A stretch of DNA of 64,000 bases from Flavobacteriales bacterium (GTDB lineage: Bacteria; Bacteroidota; Bacteroidia; UBA10329). Location: positions 27,043 through 91,042 of the forward strand of contig JAGYJL010000003.1 of NCBI GenBank assembly GCA_018402015.1, read 5' to 3'. The notes under the pieces were generated by a model. It made no database searches. It worked only from the letters and a program-made list of their open reading frames with translations, and was not told the origin of the DNA. How positions within the stretch are numbered: the stretch's first letter is position 1; the number at the start of each line of letters is the position of its first letter. Below, one piece after another: positions 37,533 to 46,410 of the stretch. Made by a program: the position numbers and the translations under genes.

Positions 37533-37607
37533 GAACCGTTTTTCCACTCCTAACTTATTTCAGAATCTCTCAAACAAAACTTCTAAACCCGTTCTTTGCA
37601 CTTCGCA

Positions 37608-39155
37608 ATGAAAGACATCAACATCATCGTATCCGCACAGGATTACGGCAACGAAGAACTTGTTCAGCAGGCAGTTTCGCGAGCGGCAGGGATTCCAGTT
37701 TCTGAAATGGCGGGTTTTCAAGAGTTGAAAAGAAGCATTGACGCTCGCAACAGAAACATCAAGTTCAATCTTCGGGTTCGCGTTTACGCCAAAGATGAAA
37801 AGCCCGAAGAACATCATCCCAAATTCGAGCGAAGAGAATTTCAAGATATTTCCAAAGCAGAGCATGTGGTAATTGTTGGGGCTGGCCCAGCTGGGCTCTT
37901 TGCAGCACTACAATTGATTGAGCAAGGCATCAAACCCATCATTATTGAACGCGGAAAGAATGTTCGAGATAGAAGACGCGATCTGGCTGCTATCAATAAA
38001 GAACACATCGTCAATCCAGAAAGCAACTACTGCTTTGGCGAAGGCGGTGCGGGAACCTATTCTGACGGAAAACTTTACACCCGTTCAACTAAGCGTGGCG
38101 ATGTTGATCGTATTCTCAGCACCTTCATTCAGTTTGGTGCCGATGACGATATTCTGGTCAACAATCACCCGCATATCGGAACCAATAAACTGCCACAGAT
38201 CATCACGGCCATTCGCGAGCAGATCGTTGCTTGTGGTGGTGAAGTACGTTTCAATTCCAAACTCACCGATATTCATTTGAATGGAAACGAGATTGCTGGC
38301 GTGGTCATCAATCAAGAGGAGAAACTTTCAACCAAAAAACTCATTCTCGCCACGGGTCATTCGGCTCGAGATATTTATGAATTGCTTCACAAGAAAGGAA
38401 TTGAAATTGAGGCCAAGCAATTTGCCATGGGTGTTCGTGTAGAACATCCGCAAGCGCTCATCAATTCTATTCAATATCACGGTGTGAGCTGCGAAACCCT
38501 GCCGCCAGCAGCGTACGCATTGGTCAACCAGGTTAAAGACCGTGGTGTATACTCATTCTGTATGTGTCCGGGTGGAATAATTGCACCATGCGCCACTGCA
38601 CCGGGCGAAATTGTGACCAATGGCTGGAGCCCAAGCAAACGGAACAATCCTTTTGCCAATTCAGGAATCGTTGTTCCTGTGGAACCAGAAGATTACAAGC
38701 AGTTTGCGTCTGCAGGTCCGTTGGCTGGTTTACGCTATCAGCAGTATGTGGAACAGATGGTTTGCAAAATGGCAGGCGGCACGCAAACAGCCCCAGCGCA
38801 GCGTTTGTCCGATTTCGTTAACGGAAAACTCAGTTCCGATCTTCCTGTCAATTCCTACAAACCAGGAACGGTTTCTATGCAGCTTTCGGAGGTGCTTCCC
38901 AAAGCTATTCATCAGCGCTTGCGCGGAGGTTTTCAGGAATTTGGGAAGAAAATGCGCGGCTATCTTACAAATGAAGCAGTGGCGGTGGCGGTAGAAAGTA
39001 GAACATCATCGCCTGTTAGAATTCCTCGAAACGATAACGGAGAGCATCCACAGATAAAAGGACTTTACCCTTGCGGGGAAGGTGGTGGATACGCTGGCGG
39101 AATTGTATCTGCAGCAATTGATGGCGAAAAAATTGCCGGTCATTTGATTTCGTAA
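37608..39155 (+). CDS. FAD-dependent dehydrogenase (COG2509-like)
   Basis: The start is the ATG at 37608 (MKDINIIVSAQDYGNEELV). After an about 90-residue N-terminal domain the dinucleotide-binding motif VVIVGAGPAGLFAALQLIEQG appears, then SNYCFGEGGAGTYSDGKLYT, a second FAD block LILATGHSARDIYELLHKKG, and the C-terminal GLYPCGEGGGYAGGIVSAAIDG. This arrangement matches the large uncharacterised NAD/FAD dehydrogenases of COG2509, soluble proteins of about 520 residues. The CMCPGG motif near residue 320 is conserved in the group and may be redox-active. The substrate is unknown. It is probably transcribed alone. Confidence 0.88.
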   Translation: MKDINIIVSAQDYGNEELVQQAVSRAAGIPVSEMAGFQELKRSIDARNRNIKFNLRVRVYAKDEKPEEHHPKFERREFQDISKAEHVVIVGAGPAGLFAALQLIEQGIKPIIIERGKNVRDRRRDLAAINKEHIVNPESNYCFGEGGAGTYSDGKLYTRSTKRGDVDRILSTFIQFGADDDILVNNHPHIGTNKLPQIITAIREQIVACGGEVRFNSKLTDIHLNGNEIAGVVINQEEKLSTKKLILATGHSARDIYELLHKKGIEIEAKQFAMGVRVEHPQALINSIQYHGVSCETLPPAAYALVNQVKDRGVYSFCMCPGGIIAPCATAPGEIVTNGWSPSKRNNPFANSGIVVPVEPEDYKQFASAGPLAGLRYQQYVEQMVCKMAGGTQTAPAQRLSDFVNGKLSSDLPVNSYKPGTVSMQLSEVLPKAIHQRLRGGFQEFGKKMRGYLTNEAVAVAVESRTSSPVRIPRNDNGEHPQIKGLYPCGEGGGYAGGIVSAAIDGEKIAGHLIS

Positions 39156-39264
39156 AATACTGTATGTCAGTATTTTGATTTTAATTGTTTAAGAAAAACA
39201 ATAAAAGATTAAACAAAATAAGTGTTGTTGATGTTTGACCATTAAATCATAAAATCACAACACA

Positions 39265-41698
39265 ATGAAAAATCAAAACTCTTCTCGCAGCACTGCTTGC
39301 TGGCATATCAGCAGCACTGTTGCACAGGCTCAAAACCGCTAGGTTAGAGTAAATTCACACCCGCTGATGCCCTTGCGTCTGTGGTTGACGTGTACGTGAA
39401 TGGCGGAGCAACCCGTTCATTGACGATTTCGCATTCAGAACCAGTACAGGATTCATCGATGTTCCTGCGGGAGTGAATTTGAACATTGGAATTGCGCCTT
39501 CCACTAGTACTGGTCCAGGCGATATTCTATTTACACTCCCAGCAATAAACCTAACTGCCGGTGAAACTTACCTTGCAATTGCCAATGGAATCGTATCTCC
39601 AACTGGATATATGCCGAATTCAACCATGGCTCCTTTCGGTTTGGATATTTTCCTCAACGCAAGAGAAGTTGCTGCAGGAGGTGCTGGAACCAATGATGTT
39701 CTTGTTTATCATGGTGCTACAGATGCTCCAATGGTAGATGTAGACGAATTGAACGTTGTAAGCGGTCAGGCTGTGAATGACCTGTCTTATTCTGAATTCC
39801 AAGGTTATTTGACTCTTGGTGTTGAAGATTACATGCTTCAGGTTCAAGCGGCTGCAAATGGTGCAGCTGTAGCAGCATTTGATGCTCCTTTGGCTACTTT
39901 GGGTGTTGATGGTGCAGCACTTACTATTCTTGCCTCAGGTTTTCTTAATCCTGCCAACAACAATAACGGCCCAGCTTTCGGACTATTTGTATCCACTGGC
40001 GCTGCAGGTCCATTGTTGGCTCTACCAACACCAGAAGCACGTGTGGAGATCATTCATAACTCTGCAGATGCTGCAGCCGCTGTAGTAGATGTATTTGTAA
40101 ATGGAGAAGAGGCAGTTCCGAATTTTGCATTCAGAACATCAACTGGTTTTATTACTCTTCCAGCAGGTATGCCACTTTCTATTGAAGTAGCGCCTGACGG
40201 AGCTGGATTGGGAGGCGCATTGCCTGCAATTGATATTCCATTCCTTGCATCAGGCGAAACGTACATAGCCATTGCGAACGGAATCGTAAGCGGTTCGGGT
40301 TATTCGCCAGCGCCAGCATTTGCTTTAGACATTTATGCTGGTGCACGTGAAGTTGCTTCAGGAGGTGCTGGAACAAATGATGTTCTTGTTTACCATGGTG
40401 CTACAGATGCTCCAATGGTAGATGTAGACGAATTGAATGTTGTAAGCGGTCAGGCTGTTAACGACCTGTCTTATTCTGAATTCCAAGGATATTTGACTCT
40501 TGGTGTTGAAGATTACATGCTTCAAGTACAAGCAGCTGCAAGTGGAACAGCCGTTGCAGCTTTTGATGCTCCATTGGCAGGTCTTGCAATTGACGGTGCT
40601 GCATTGACTATTCTAGCGTCTGGTTTCTTGGACCCATCTGCTAACAACAACGGACCAGCTTTCGGACTGTACGTTTCTTCAGGAGTTGCAGGTCCGTTGA
40701 CAATGCTTCCAATGTCTATGGCCCGTCTAGAGGTGATCCATAACTCAGCTGATGCTGCCGCTGCGGTAGTAGATGTGTTCGTAAATGGAACTGAGTTGAT
40801 TCCAGATTTTGCTTTCAGAACAACCACCGGTTTTATTGATGTACCAGCAGGTATGCCACTTTCTATTGAAGTAGCACCTGACGGAGCTGGATTGGGAGGC
40901 GCGCTTCCTGCTATCAACATCCCGTTCCTTGGCTCTGGAAAAACATATATCGCCATTGCAAACGGAATCGTTTCTGCAACCGGGTACAACCCAAGTGCGA
41001 TGGATGCTCCATTCGGTTTACATATTTACGATGAGGCTCGCGAAGCGGCAACATCAGGCGCAACGAACACAGATATTCTGGTTTACCATGGAGCTACTGA
41101 TGCGCCAACTGTTGATGTTGTAGAAACAGGTTTAGGAGCAGGACTAATTGTAAACGACATTGCTTACAGTGAGTTCAATGCTGACGGGTACTTGGAGTTA
41201 CCAACACAGAACTATCAGTTGGCTATACAAGATGAAACAGGCTCTGTAACTGTGGCAACTTTTGATGCTCCTTTGGAGACCCTTATGACAGAAGGTGCTG
41301 CATTGACCGTTCTTGCTTCTGGTTTCTTAACGCCAGCGGATAACAGCAACGGTGCTGGTTTCGGATTATGGGCATCTCTTGGATCAGGTGGAGCTTTGAT
41401 TCCGCTATCTAATGTTACAGGAATTCAAGATGTAGAATCTATCAGTAACGCAGCATTGTTCCCGAATCCTACAAACGATAATGCAACCATGTTCTTTGAC
41501 CTGGTTGAGGATGAGAACATCAATCTAGAAGTGGTGAACACAATGGGACAGCGTGTTTTTGTAAGAAGCTTTGGTGAGATGCTATCAGGAAATCACAGAG
41601 TTGAGCTTCCTGCCAGCGAAATGGCTCCAGGTTTCTATTTCGTAAACCTTCGCACCAACAATGGTGTTGTATCTACTAAGCTGCAAGTAGTTCGATAA
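39265..41698 (+). CDS. Secreted DUF4397 repeat protein, T9SS type A sorting domain (5' end frameshifted)
   Basis: The track begins at 39473, but the gene starts at ATG 39265, where an export signal (TLLAALLAGISAALL-type, read across frames) and the first RVQVIHNSADA motif are broken by indels. Three tandem about 225-residue units follow, each containing a RVEIIHNSADAAAAVVDVFVNG half and a DVLVYHGATDAPMVDVDELN half, the DUF4397 fold. The C-terminal 75 residues (ALFPNPTNDNATMFF to SGNHRVELPASEMAPGFYFV and VSTKLQVVR) are a T9SS type A sorting domain. It is probably a surface structural or adhesion protein. A 13-bp-stem terminator follows. Confidence 0.88.
39330..41410 (+). repeat. Three tandem ~0.67-kb coding repeats (DUF4397 units)
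   Basis: Units 1 and 2 are nearly identical over about 165 bases (39681-39845 against about 40354-40518; about ten differences, protein identical over some 50 residues). Units 2 and 3 share another almost identical block (40168 against 40851). Other parts are clearly diverged. Confidence 0.8.
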
Positions 41699-41713
41699 TT
41701 TCCCGCAGTGACT

Positions 41714-41748
41714 GGCGTCCCGTTCCGCGAGGGGCGGGGCGCCTTTTT
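41714..41748 (+). terminator. Rho-independent terminator after the DUF4397 gene
   Basis: GGCGTCCCGTTCC and GGGGCGGGGCGCC pair (three G-U pairs), followed by TTTTTAT. It ends 12 bases before the next ATG, so the TIGR01777 gene must rely on read-through or a promoter overlapping this hairpin. Confidence 0.8.
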
Positions 41749-41759
41749 ATACTCAAATA

Positions 41760-42665
41760 ATGGCAAAGGTTCTCATAACAGGCGGTTCAGGTTCAATAGG
41801 TAGGAGACTTATTCCTAAACTAAAGTCCAAGGGTCACGAGGTTGTAGTTATTGGTCGTTCTCAACATGGCGATTTGGATGTGCCAAGTTTTACATGGGAC
41901 CTTAACAACGGAACCATGGATGAACGAGCATTGAAAGATGTAACGCATATCATTCATTTGGCAGGAGCAGGTATTGCCGATAAGGCTTGGTCTCCAAAAC
42001 GGAAGCAGGAAATAATTGAAAGTCGGGTAAAACCACTTCAATTGCTTGCCGAGGTGTTGAAGAAGCGTAATCAACGAATCGATGCTATCATTTCGTCATC
42101 GGCAGTTGGTTATTATGGAGCTATCACTTCAGAAAAAATCTTCAGCGAAGAAGACGCACCGGCTCAGGATTTTTTAGGTAGCACATGCCAAATGTGGGAA
42201 GAGGCGGTCATGTTGTTCAGATCTGTAGCCGATCGAGAAGTAAGAATTCGCACAGGAATTGTTCTACTGAAAGAAGATGGTGCATTGCAAAAGTTGGCTG
42301 CACCGGTCAAACTCGGATTTGGAGCTGCAATTGGTTCAGGAAAACAATGGATGCCATGGATTCATATAGATGATATGGTAGCAGTTTATTTACAGGCCGT
42401 TGAGGATACAAACCTGAATGGACCTTACAATGCAGCAGCACCAGAACACAACAACCAAACGAATTTTATTAAAAAAACAGGAAAAGCACTCAGACGACCC
42501 GTGTTTCTTCCGCCAGTTCCGGGCTTCCTTATAAAAGCACTTATGGGTGATATGTCCAAGGTGGTCACAGAAGGCTCACGTGTTTCTTCACAGAAAATCA
42601 TCGATGCCGGATTCGAATTCAAATATCCTCAACTGCAAGAAGCACTTAACCACCTATTTCAATGA
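41760..42665 (+). CDS. TIGR01777-family NAD(P)-dependent epimerase/SDR
   Basis: This 301-residue extended short-chain dehydrogenase starts with the Rossmann motif VLITGGSGSIGRRLIPKL. It continues with the TIGR01777-specific segments HLAGAGIADKAWSPKRKQEI, AIISSSAVGYYG (active-site Tyr-containing block), VRIRTGIVLLKEDGALQKL and PWIHIDDMVAVYLQAVED. The substrate of the family is unknown. It overlaps the next gene by four bases (ATGA), which in turn overlaps the CarH-type regulator gene, so the three are translationally coupled. Related genes are often found near photolyases and light-responsive regulators. Confidence 0.9.
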   Translation: MAKVLITGGSGSIGRRLIPKLKSKGHEVVVIGRSQHGDLDVPSFTWDLNNGTMDERALKDVTHIIHLAGAGIADKAWSPKRKQEIIESRVKPLQLLAEVLKKRNQRIDAIISSSAVGYYGAITSEKIFSEEDAPAQDFLGSTCQMWEEAVMLFRSVADREVRIRTGIVLLKEDGALQKLAAPVKLGFGAAIGSGKQWMPWIHIDDMVAVYLQAVEDTNLNGPYNAAAPEHNNQTNFIKKTGKALRRPVFLPPVPGFLIKALMGDMSKVVTEGSRVSSQKIIDAGFEFKYPQLQEALNHLFQ

Positions 42666-43147
42666 AACTTCACGAACAACGATACACACAATTTTTACCC
42701 ATCTCGCTCGATGAAGCGTGGGATTTCTTCTCGGCACCTCAAAACCTGAACGAGATAACACCAGACGAGATGAAGTTTGAAATTCTTACCAAGGAAATTC
42801 CAAGAATGTACCCAGGTCAGATCATTCAGTATAACGTTACGCCATTTCCGTTTTTTAAAACCGGTTGGGTCACAGAGATCACACATGTATTGGATAAACG
42901 TTATTTCGTTGACGAGCAGCGCTTTGGCCCATACGCCATGTGGCATCATCAACATCATTTCGAAGAGCAGAAAGGGGGAGTACTTATGACCGATATCTTA
43001 CACTACCGTGTTCCACTTGGTATTGTTGGTAAGTTGGTCAATGCGCTTTTCATACAACGCAAGGTTAAAGGCATATTTGAGTACCGTTTTAAGTTACTTG
43101 AGAACAAGTTTGGTAATACTGCGTTAACAGTTAACGAACGAGAATAA
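42662..43147 (+). CDS. SRPBCC-family (START-like) lipid-binding protein
   Basis: At 161 residues it is the usual length of this helix-grip family. It begins HEQRYTQFLPISLDEAWDFF, then has PQNLNEITPDEMKFEIL, GQIIQYNVTPFPFFKTGWVTEI, FGPYAMWHHQHHFEEQKGGV and a C-terminal helix with VKGIFEYRFKLLENKF. The SRPBCC fold forms a cavity for hydrophobic ligands; relatives are annotated COG4276 or fused to TIGR01777 epimerases. Here it overlaps both neighbours (ATGA upstream, TAATG downstream), so the epimerase, this protein and the regulator are made together. The ligand could be an isoprenoid or lipid, which is inference only. Confidence 0.85.
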   Translation: MKLHEQRYTQFLPISLDEAWDFFSAPQNLNEITPDEMKFEILTKEIPRMYPGQIIQYNVTPFPFFKTGWVTEITHVLDKRYFVDEQRFGPYAMWHHQHHFEEQKGGVLMTDILHYRVPLGIVGKLVNALFIQRKVKGIFEYRFKLLENKFGNTALTVNERE

Positions 43148-44028
43148 TGGGCAAGTACAGCATCAAAGATCTAGAGACGCTATCTGGCGTTAAGGCTCAT
43201 ACAATTAGAATTTGGGAAAAACGATACGGAGTGATAACTCCTGATCGTACTGATACCAATATCCGAACATATTGCGATAGTGATCTGAAAAAGCTTCTGA
43301 ATATTGCGTTGTTGAACAACCATGGTCTCAAGATCTCCAAAATTTCTAAGCTAAAGTATGAAGACCTCTGTCAAGAGGTAGAGAAGCTTGCCATTACAGA
43401 AACATCCTATGATACCTATATCGATAGGTTGATCGTTGCAATGGTAGATCTTGATAGACCAAAGTTTGAGATGTTGATCAGAGAAGCCACAGAAAAAATG
43501 GGTTTCGAAGGAACCTGTATCAACATTCTATATCCATTTCTTCAGAAAATCGGAGTGATGTGGATGGCCAACTCGATCAATCCGGCTCAAGAGCACTTCA
43601 TAAGTAGTTTGATCATTCAGAAAATGTATGTTGCCACGGATCAACTCTATTCTCCTGATGCTAAGGAGAAAAAGGCGATTTTCTTTTTGAGAGAAGGTGA
43701 ATTGCACGAAATGGGTCTCTTGTTCTACCGTTACCTTATGAAGAAACGTGATGTTGAGGTAATTTATCTTGGTCAGTCTGTTCCGATGGTTGATCTGAAA
43801 CAGACAGTTGAAGCCCACAAACCCGATTTTTTGGTAACAGCCCTTGTTGCCACATTGGATGAAGATGCGCTGGATGCTTATCTGAAATCTTTGGCTGAGA
43901 GTTTTCCTAAACAGAAGATCATCGTTTCAGGATATCAGGTAAGTCAATTCAAAAGGCCTGTTGCCAAGAATATTATCAAGGTTGATGATGTGCACCAATA
44001 CATCGATTATATCGACAACAAGATTTAA
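43147..44028 (+). CDS. CarH/LitR-like B12-binding MerR-family light-responsive regulator
   Basis: Residues 3-70 are a MerR helix-turn-helix (YSIKDLETLSGVKAHTIRIWEKRYGVI). Residues about 95-170 form the helical cap of cobalamin-binding proteins with WMANSINPAQEHF, the W-x9-EH motif that contacts the adenosyl group in CarH photoreceptors. Residues about 180-293 are a B12 Rossmann domain with GELHEMGLLFYRYLMKK, which supplies the axial His in an E-x-H-x-x-G motif, and VIYLGQSVPMVDL. In CarH, AdoCbl allows dark DNA binding and light breaks the complex. The downstream ECF sigma, isomerase, pterin and photolyase genes are natural targets. Only the sequence match is seen here; light response is inferred. 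Confidence 0.9.
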   Translation: MGKYSIKDLETLSGVKAHTIRIWEKRYGVITPDRTDTNIRTYCDSDLKKLLNIALLNNHGLKISKISKLKYEDLCQEVEKLAITETSYDTYIDRLIVAMVDLDRPKFEMLIREATEKMGFEGTCINILYPFLQKIGVMWMANSINPAQEHFISSLIIQKMYVATDQLYSPDAKEKKAIFFLREGELHEMGLLFYRYLMKKRDVEVIYLGQSVPMVDLKQTVEAHKPDFLVTALVATLDEDALDAYLKSLAESFPKQKIIVSGYQVSQFKRPVAKNIIKVDDVHQYIDYIDNKI

Positions 44029-44050
44029 GTAGCTTTTTAGTTTTCTTAAC

Positions 44051-44093
44051 AAAACGCTGAAACCCTTGCTAGTCAAGGGTTTCAGCGTTTTTG
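44051..44093 (+). terminator. Strong bidirectional terminator after the CarH-like gene
   Basis: An 18-bp perfect stem (AAAACGCTGAAACCCTTG and its complement) has a five-base loop and T runs on both sides. Confidence 0.93.
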
Positions 44094-44135
44094 TTGAAAA
44101 ATGTTTAACTTTTTTTAAAAATAGTTAGACAATAA

Positions 44136-44175
44136 TTTGTGTGTTTAAACATTGATACATAGATTTGTTCAACAA
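44136..44175 (+). promoter_or_regulatory. Promoter of the ECF sigma gene with overlapping palindromes (candidate CarH operator)
   Basis: TTTG at 44136 and TAGATTTG at 44160-44167 are 20 bases apart, matching the Bacteroidota promoter consensus. Two palindromes overlap it: TGTTTAAACA (44142-44151, in the spacer) and TTGTTCAACAA (44165-44175, across the -7 box and start site). A repressor bound here would block transcription, as CarH does. Confidence 0.6.
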
Positions 44176-44204
44176 TTAGAAACAACACTTAAACAAAATA
44201 TATC

Positions 44205-44711
44205 ATGTCAGCACTAACATTCAACGACAGACTTCTTAAAATGAGCGATGTGCTAGAGTACTTCGCTCTTAGTCTAACCAAAAACAAAGAAGATGCTCAG
44301 GATCTTCTTCAGGAAACAATGGTAAAGGCCATCACTTACCAAGATAAGTACACGCCAAATACCAATATGAAAGCATGGTTGCACACGATCATGAAAAACA
44401 CCTTTATCAATCAGTATCGTAAGATGAAGCGTGCGAACACGGTCATTACTACCAAGGATGATGTAGACGTGTTGGATTTTGTTCCAGCAGCTTCAGAATA
44501 CACTCCAGAAAGTGTGAGAGCGACAAAGGAAATCACAAAGGTGATCGATGCGTTGGACGACAACACACGAATTCCGTTTACAATGCACCTCAAAGGTTTC
44601 AAGTACAAAGAAATTGCAGAGCACTTGGATATTCCTATTGGAACGGTAAAAAGCCGAATCTACTTTGCCAAGCAATCTTTGATGAAAGATTTGAAGGATT
44701 ACAGAAACTGA
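44205..44711 (+). CDS. ECF-family RNA polymerase sigma factor
   Basis: The 168-residue protein has sigma region 2 (LEYFALSLTKNKEDAQDLLQETMVKAI and MKAWLHTIMKNTFINQYRK) and region 4 (TRIPFTMHLKGFKYKEIAEHLDIPIGTVKSRIYFAKQSL). No anti-sigma gene is adjacent, so control is probably transcriptional, through the palindrome-bearing promoter upstream. In Bacteroidota this type of sigma factor is typically found beside CarH/LitR-like regulators and carotenoid genes, suggesting it transmits the light signal to a wider regulon. An attenuator-like terminator follows its stop codon. Confidence 0.93.
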   Translation: MSALTFNDRLLKMSDVLEYFALSLTKNKEDAQDLLQETMVKAITYQDKYTPNTNMKAWLHTIMKNTFINQYRKMKRANTVITTKDDVDVLDFVPAASEYTPESVRATKEITKVIDALDDNTRIPFTMHLKGFKYKEIAEHLDIPIGTVKSRIYFAKQSLMKDLKDYRN

Positions 44712-44738
44712 TTCCGAACTGACCAAATGAAAAGTCGG

Positions 44739-44773
44739 AGGTCGTCAGCTCAAAGTTGACGACCTTTGTTTTA
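44739..44773 (+). terminator. Terminator or attenuator between the sigma and idi genes
   Basis: AGGTCGTCAGCT and AGTTGACGACCT pair over 12 positions (one G-U) around CAA, followed by TTTGTTTTA, six bases before the idi ATG. Expression of idi and the genes after it therefore depends on read-through or on another promoter. Confidence 0.75.
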
Positions 44774-44778
44774 TCTGA

Positions 44779-45330
44779 ATGAAAGTAGAACAGGTGATAT
44801 TAGTGAACGAAATGGACGAGGAACTCGGCCTCATGGAAAAGTTGGAAGCACACCAAAAAGGTGCGTTGCATCGGGCTGTCTCTGTGTTCATATTCAATAG
44901 ACAAGGCGAGTTATTGATGCAAAAACGCGCTTCCACCAAATATCATGGTGCTGGTCTTTGGACAAATACGTGTTGTACACATCCACGCGTGGGAGAAACC
45001 AATCTGGAATGTGCACATCGCAGATTGAAAGAGGAAATGGGCTTCGATACTGAGTTAGAAGAGCGCTTCTCATTTATTTATAACAGCGAAGTTGAAAACG
45101 GTTTGATCGAGAATGAATTCGACCACGTTTTCTTCGGAGTATATGAAGGTGATTTCAAACTGAACAAGGAAGAGGTAGAAGATTGTACCTTTACATCGTT
45201 AGGCAATGTATCCAAAGACGCGGATCAACATCCAGAACGATTTTCAATCTGGTTCCGCATTATCCTAGAGAAGTTTAAGGAACACCTATCAGGAATGGAA
45301 CACACGCTACAAAAGGCGGTGGGAGTATAA
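44779..45330 (+). CDS. idi: Isopentenyl-diphosphate delta-isomerase, type I
   Basis: This Nudix-fold enzyme interconverts isopentenyl and dimethylallyl diphosphate. Active-site Cys is in LWTNTCCTHPRVGE and the acidic pair in NEFDHVFFGVYEG; RRLKEEMGFDTELEE is the Nudix-type helix. The length of 183 residues is standard. In related clusters idi accompanies carotenoid genes, but none is visible in this window. The stop overlaps the start of the next gene (TAATG), so idi, the pterin synthase and folE are translationally coupled. Confidence 0.96.
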   Translation: MKVEQVILVNEMDEELGLMEKLEAHQKGALHRAVSVFIFNRQGELLMQKRASTKYHGAGLWTNTCCTHPRVGETNLECAHRRLKEEMGFDTELEERFSFIYNSEVENGLIENEFDHVFFGVYEGDFKLNKEEVEDCTFTSLGNVSKDADQHPERFSIWFRIILEKFKEHLSGMEHTLQKAVGV

Positions 45331-45737
45331 TGAAGGTAACAGTTAGCAGAAAGGCGCAGTTCAATGCTGCCCATCGGTTGTATAACCCCAATTGGTCGTT
45401 CGAGAAGAACGATGAGGTGTTCGGCAAGTGCAATAACCCCAACTATCATGGTCACAATTACCAGTTAATTGTCTCGGTAAAAGGAACAATTGACCCCGAA
45501 ACGGGTTACGTAATCGATATGAAGGATTTGAAAGCCTTGATCAAAGAGCATGTAGAAGATGTCTTTGATCATCGCAATTTAAATCTCGACACAGAAGATT
45601 TTAAAGAGTTAAATCCAACGGCAGAAAATATTGCTGTAGTTATTTGGAACAAGCTTCGTCCGCACTTGAAAAGTGAATTGGAGCTAAAAGTGGTTTTATA
45701 TGAAACAGAACGGAATTTTGTTGAATTTGAAGGATAA
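45330..45737 (+). CDS. queD: 6-pyruvoyl-tetrahydropterin synthase / QueD family enzyme
   Basis: The 135-residue enzyme has the zinc ligands AAHRL and HGHNY, the catalytic Cys in GKCNNPNYHGHNY, and the charge-relay segment FDHRNLN and ETERNF. It acts on 7,8-dihydroneopterin triphosphate, the product of the next gene, GTP cyclohydrolase I, giving 6-carboxytetrahydropterin (queuosine route) or 6-pyruvoyl-tetrahydropterin. Its C-x-x-P-N-Y spacing and size resemble the PTPS-like branch as much as QueD, so the exact product is open. Its placement between idi and folE in a photolyase operon suggests a pterin cofactor and not only queuosine. Confidence 0.9.
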   Translation: MKVTVSRKAQFNAAHRLYNPNWSFEKNDEVFGKCNNPNYHGHNYQLIVSVKGTIDPETGYVIDMKDLKALIKEHVEDVFDHRNLNLDTEDFKELNPTAENIAVVIWNKLRPHLKSELELKVVLYETERNFVEFEG

Positions 45738-46410
45738 GGATTTCGAAGTGATAGAAGAAGTGGGCGACAACCACGTTGGAACTTCTCTAGAAACACCGAT
45801 GAAGCCGAATGCACACGCCATTTCCGACAAGGAAAAGATGGAGAAGATTGCAGCACATTTCGCTGAGATCATGGACACACTTGGCCTAGACCTAACGGAC
45901 GATAGCCTTAGCGGAACGCCAATGCGTGTAGCTAAAATGTACGTGGAAGAAGTCTTTTCTGGATTGAACCCAAAGAGCAAACCAGATGTGAAGCTCTTTG
46001 AGAACAAGTATAAGTACAAAGAAATGTTGGTGGAGAAAGACATCAAGGTTCATTCTTTCTGCGAGCATCATTTTGTACCGATTATTGGAGTGGCTCATGT
46101 TGCCTACATCAATAAAGGCAAAGTGGTTGGCCTTTCTAAGTTGAACCGTGTGGTGGATTATTTTGCCAAGCGACCACAAGTACAAGAACGATTAACGGTG
46201 CAAATTGCCAACGAACTGAAAGAAGCTTTAGGAACAGACGATGTTGCAGTTCTGATTGACGCAAAGCACATGTGTGTTTCTTTACGAGGAGTTGAGGATA
46301 CAACAAGTAGTACTGTTACTGCTAGTTATGGTGGTTCGTTCCAAAACGAAGAGACAAAAAAGGAGTTCTTACAGTACGTCTATTTCGAGATAATGAAAAA
46401 TGAAGAATGA
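45700..46410 (+). CDS. folE: GTP cyclohydrolase I
   Basis: The 236-residue protein overlaps the pterin synthase gene by 38 bases in another frame. It has the usual extension at the N-terminus, then TPMRVAKMYVEEVFSGL, the zinc Cys/His motif HSFCEHHFVPIIGVAHVAYI, LSKLNRVVDYFAKRPQVQERLT and the second zinc Cys in AKHMCVSLRGVED. It converts GTP to 7,8-dihydroneopterin triphosphate, the first pterin of folate and tetrahydropterin routes. Class I photolyases can use a folate antenna, so coupling with the following photolyase gene makes sense. The last codons and stop (MKNEE) are embedded in an AATGAAN heptanucleotide repeat. Confidence 0.96.
   Translation: MKQNGILLNLKDKDFEVIEEVGDNHVGTSLETPMKPNAHAISDKEKMEKIAAHFAEIMDTLGLDLTDDSLSGTPMRVAKMYVEEVFSGLNPKSKPDVKLFENKYKYKEMLVEKDIKVHSFCEHHFVPIIGVAHVAYINKGKVVGLSKLNRVVDYFAKRPQVQERLTVQIANELKEALGTDDVAVLIDAKHMCVSLRGVEDTTSSTVTASYGGSFQNEETKKEFLQYVYFEIMKNEE

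Noticed and set aside
43147-44028. Heavy-metal MerR or methionine-synthase-like protein
   Set aside because: The regulator lacks metal-binding Cys residues, and its C-terminal part is a B12 domain with photoreceptor-type motifs.
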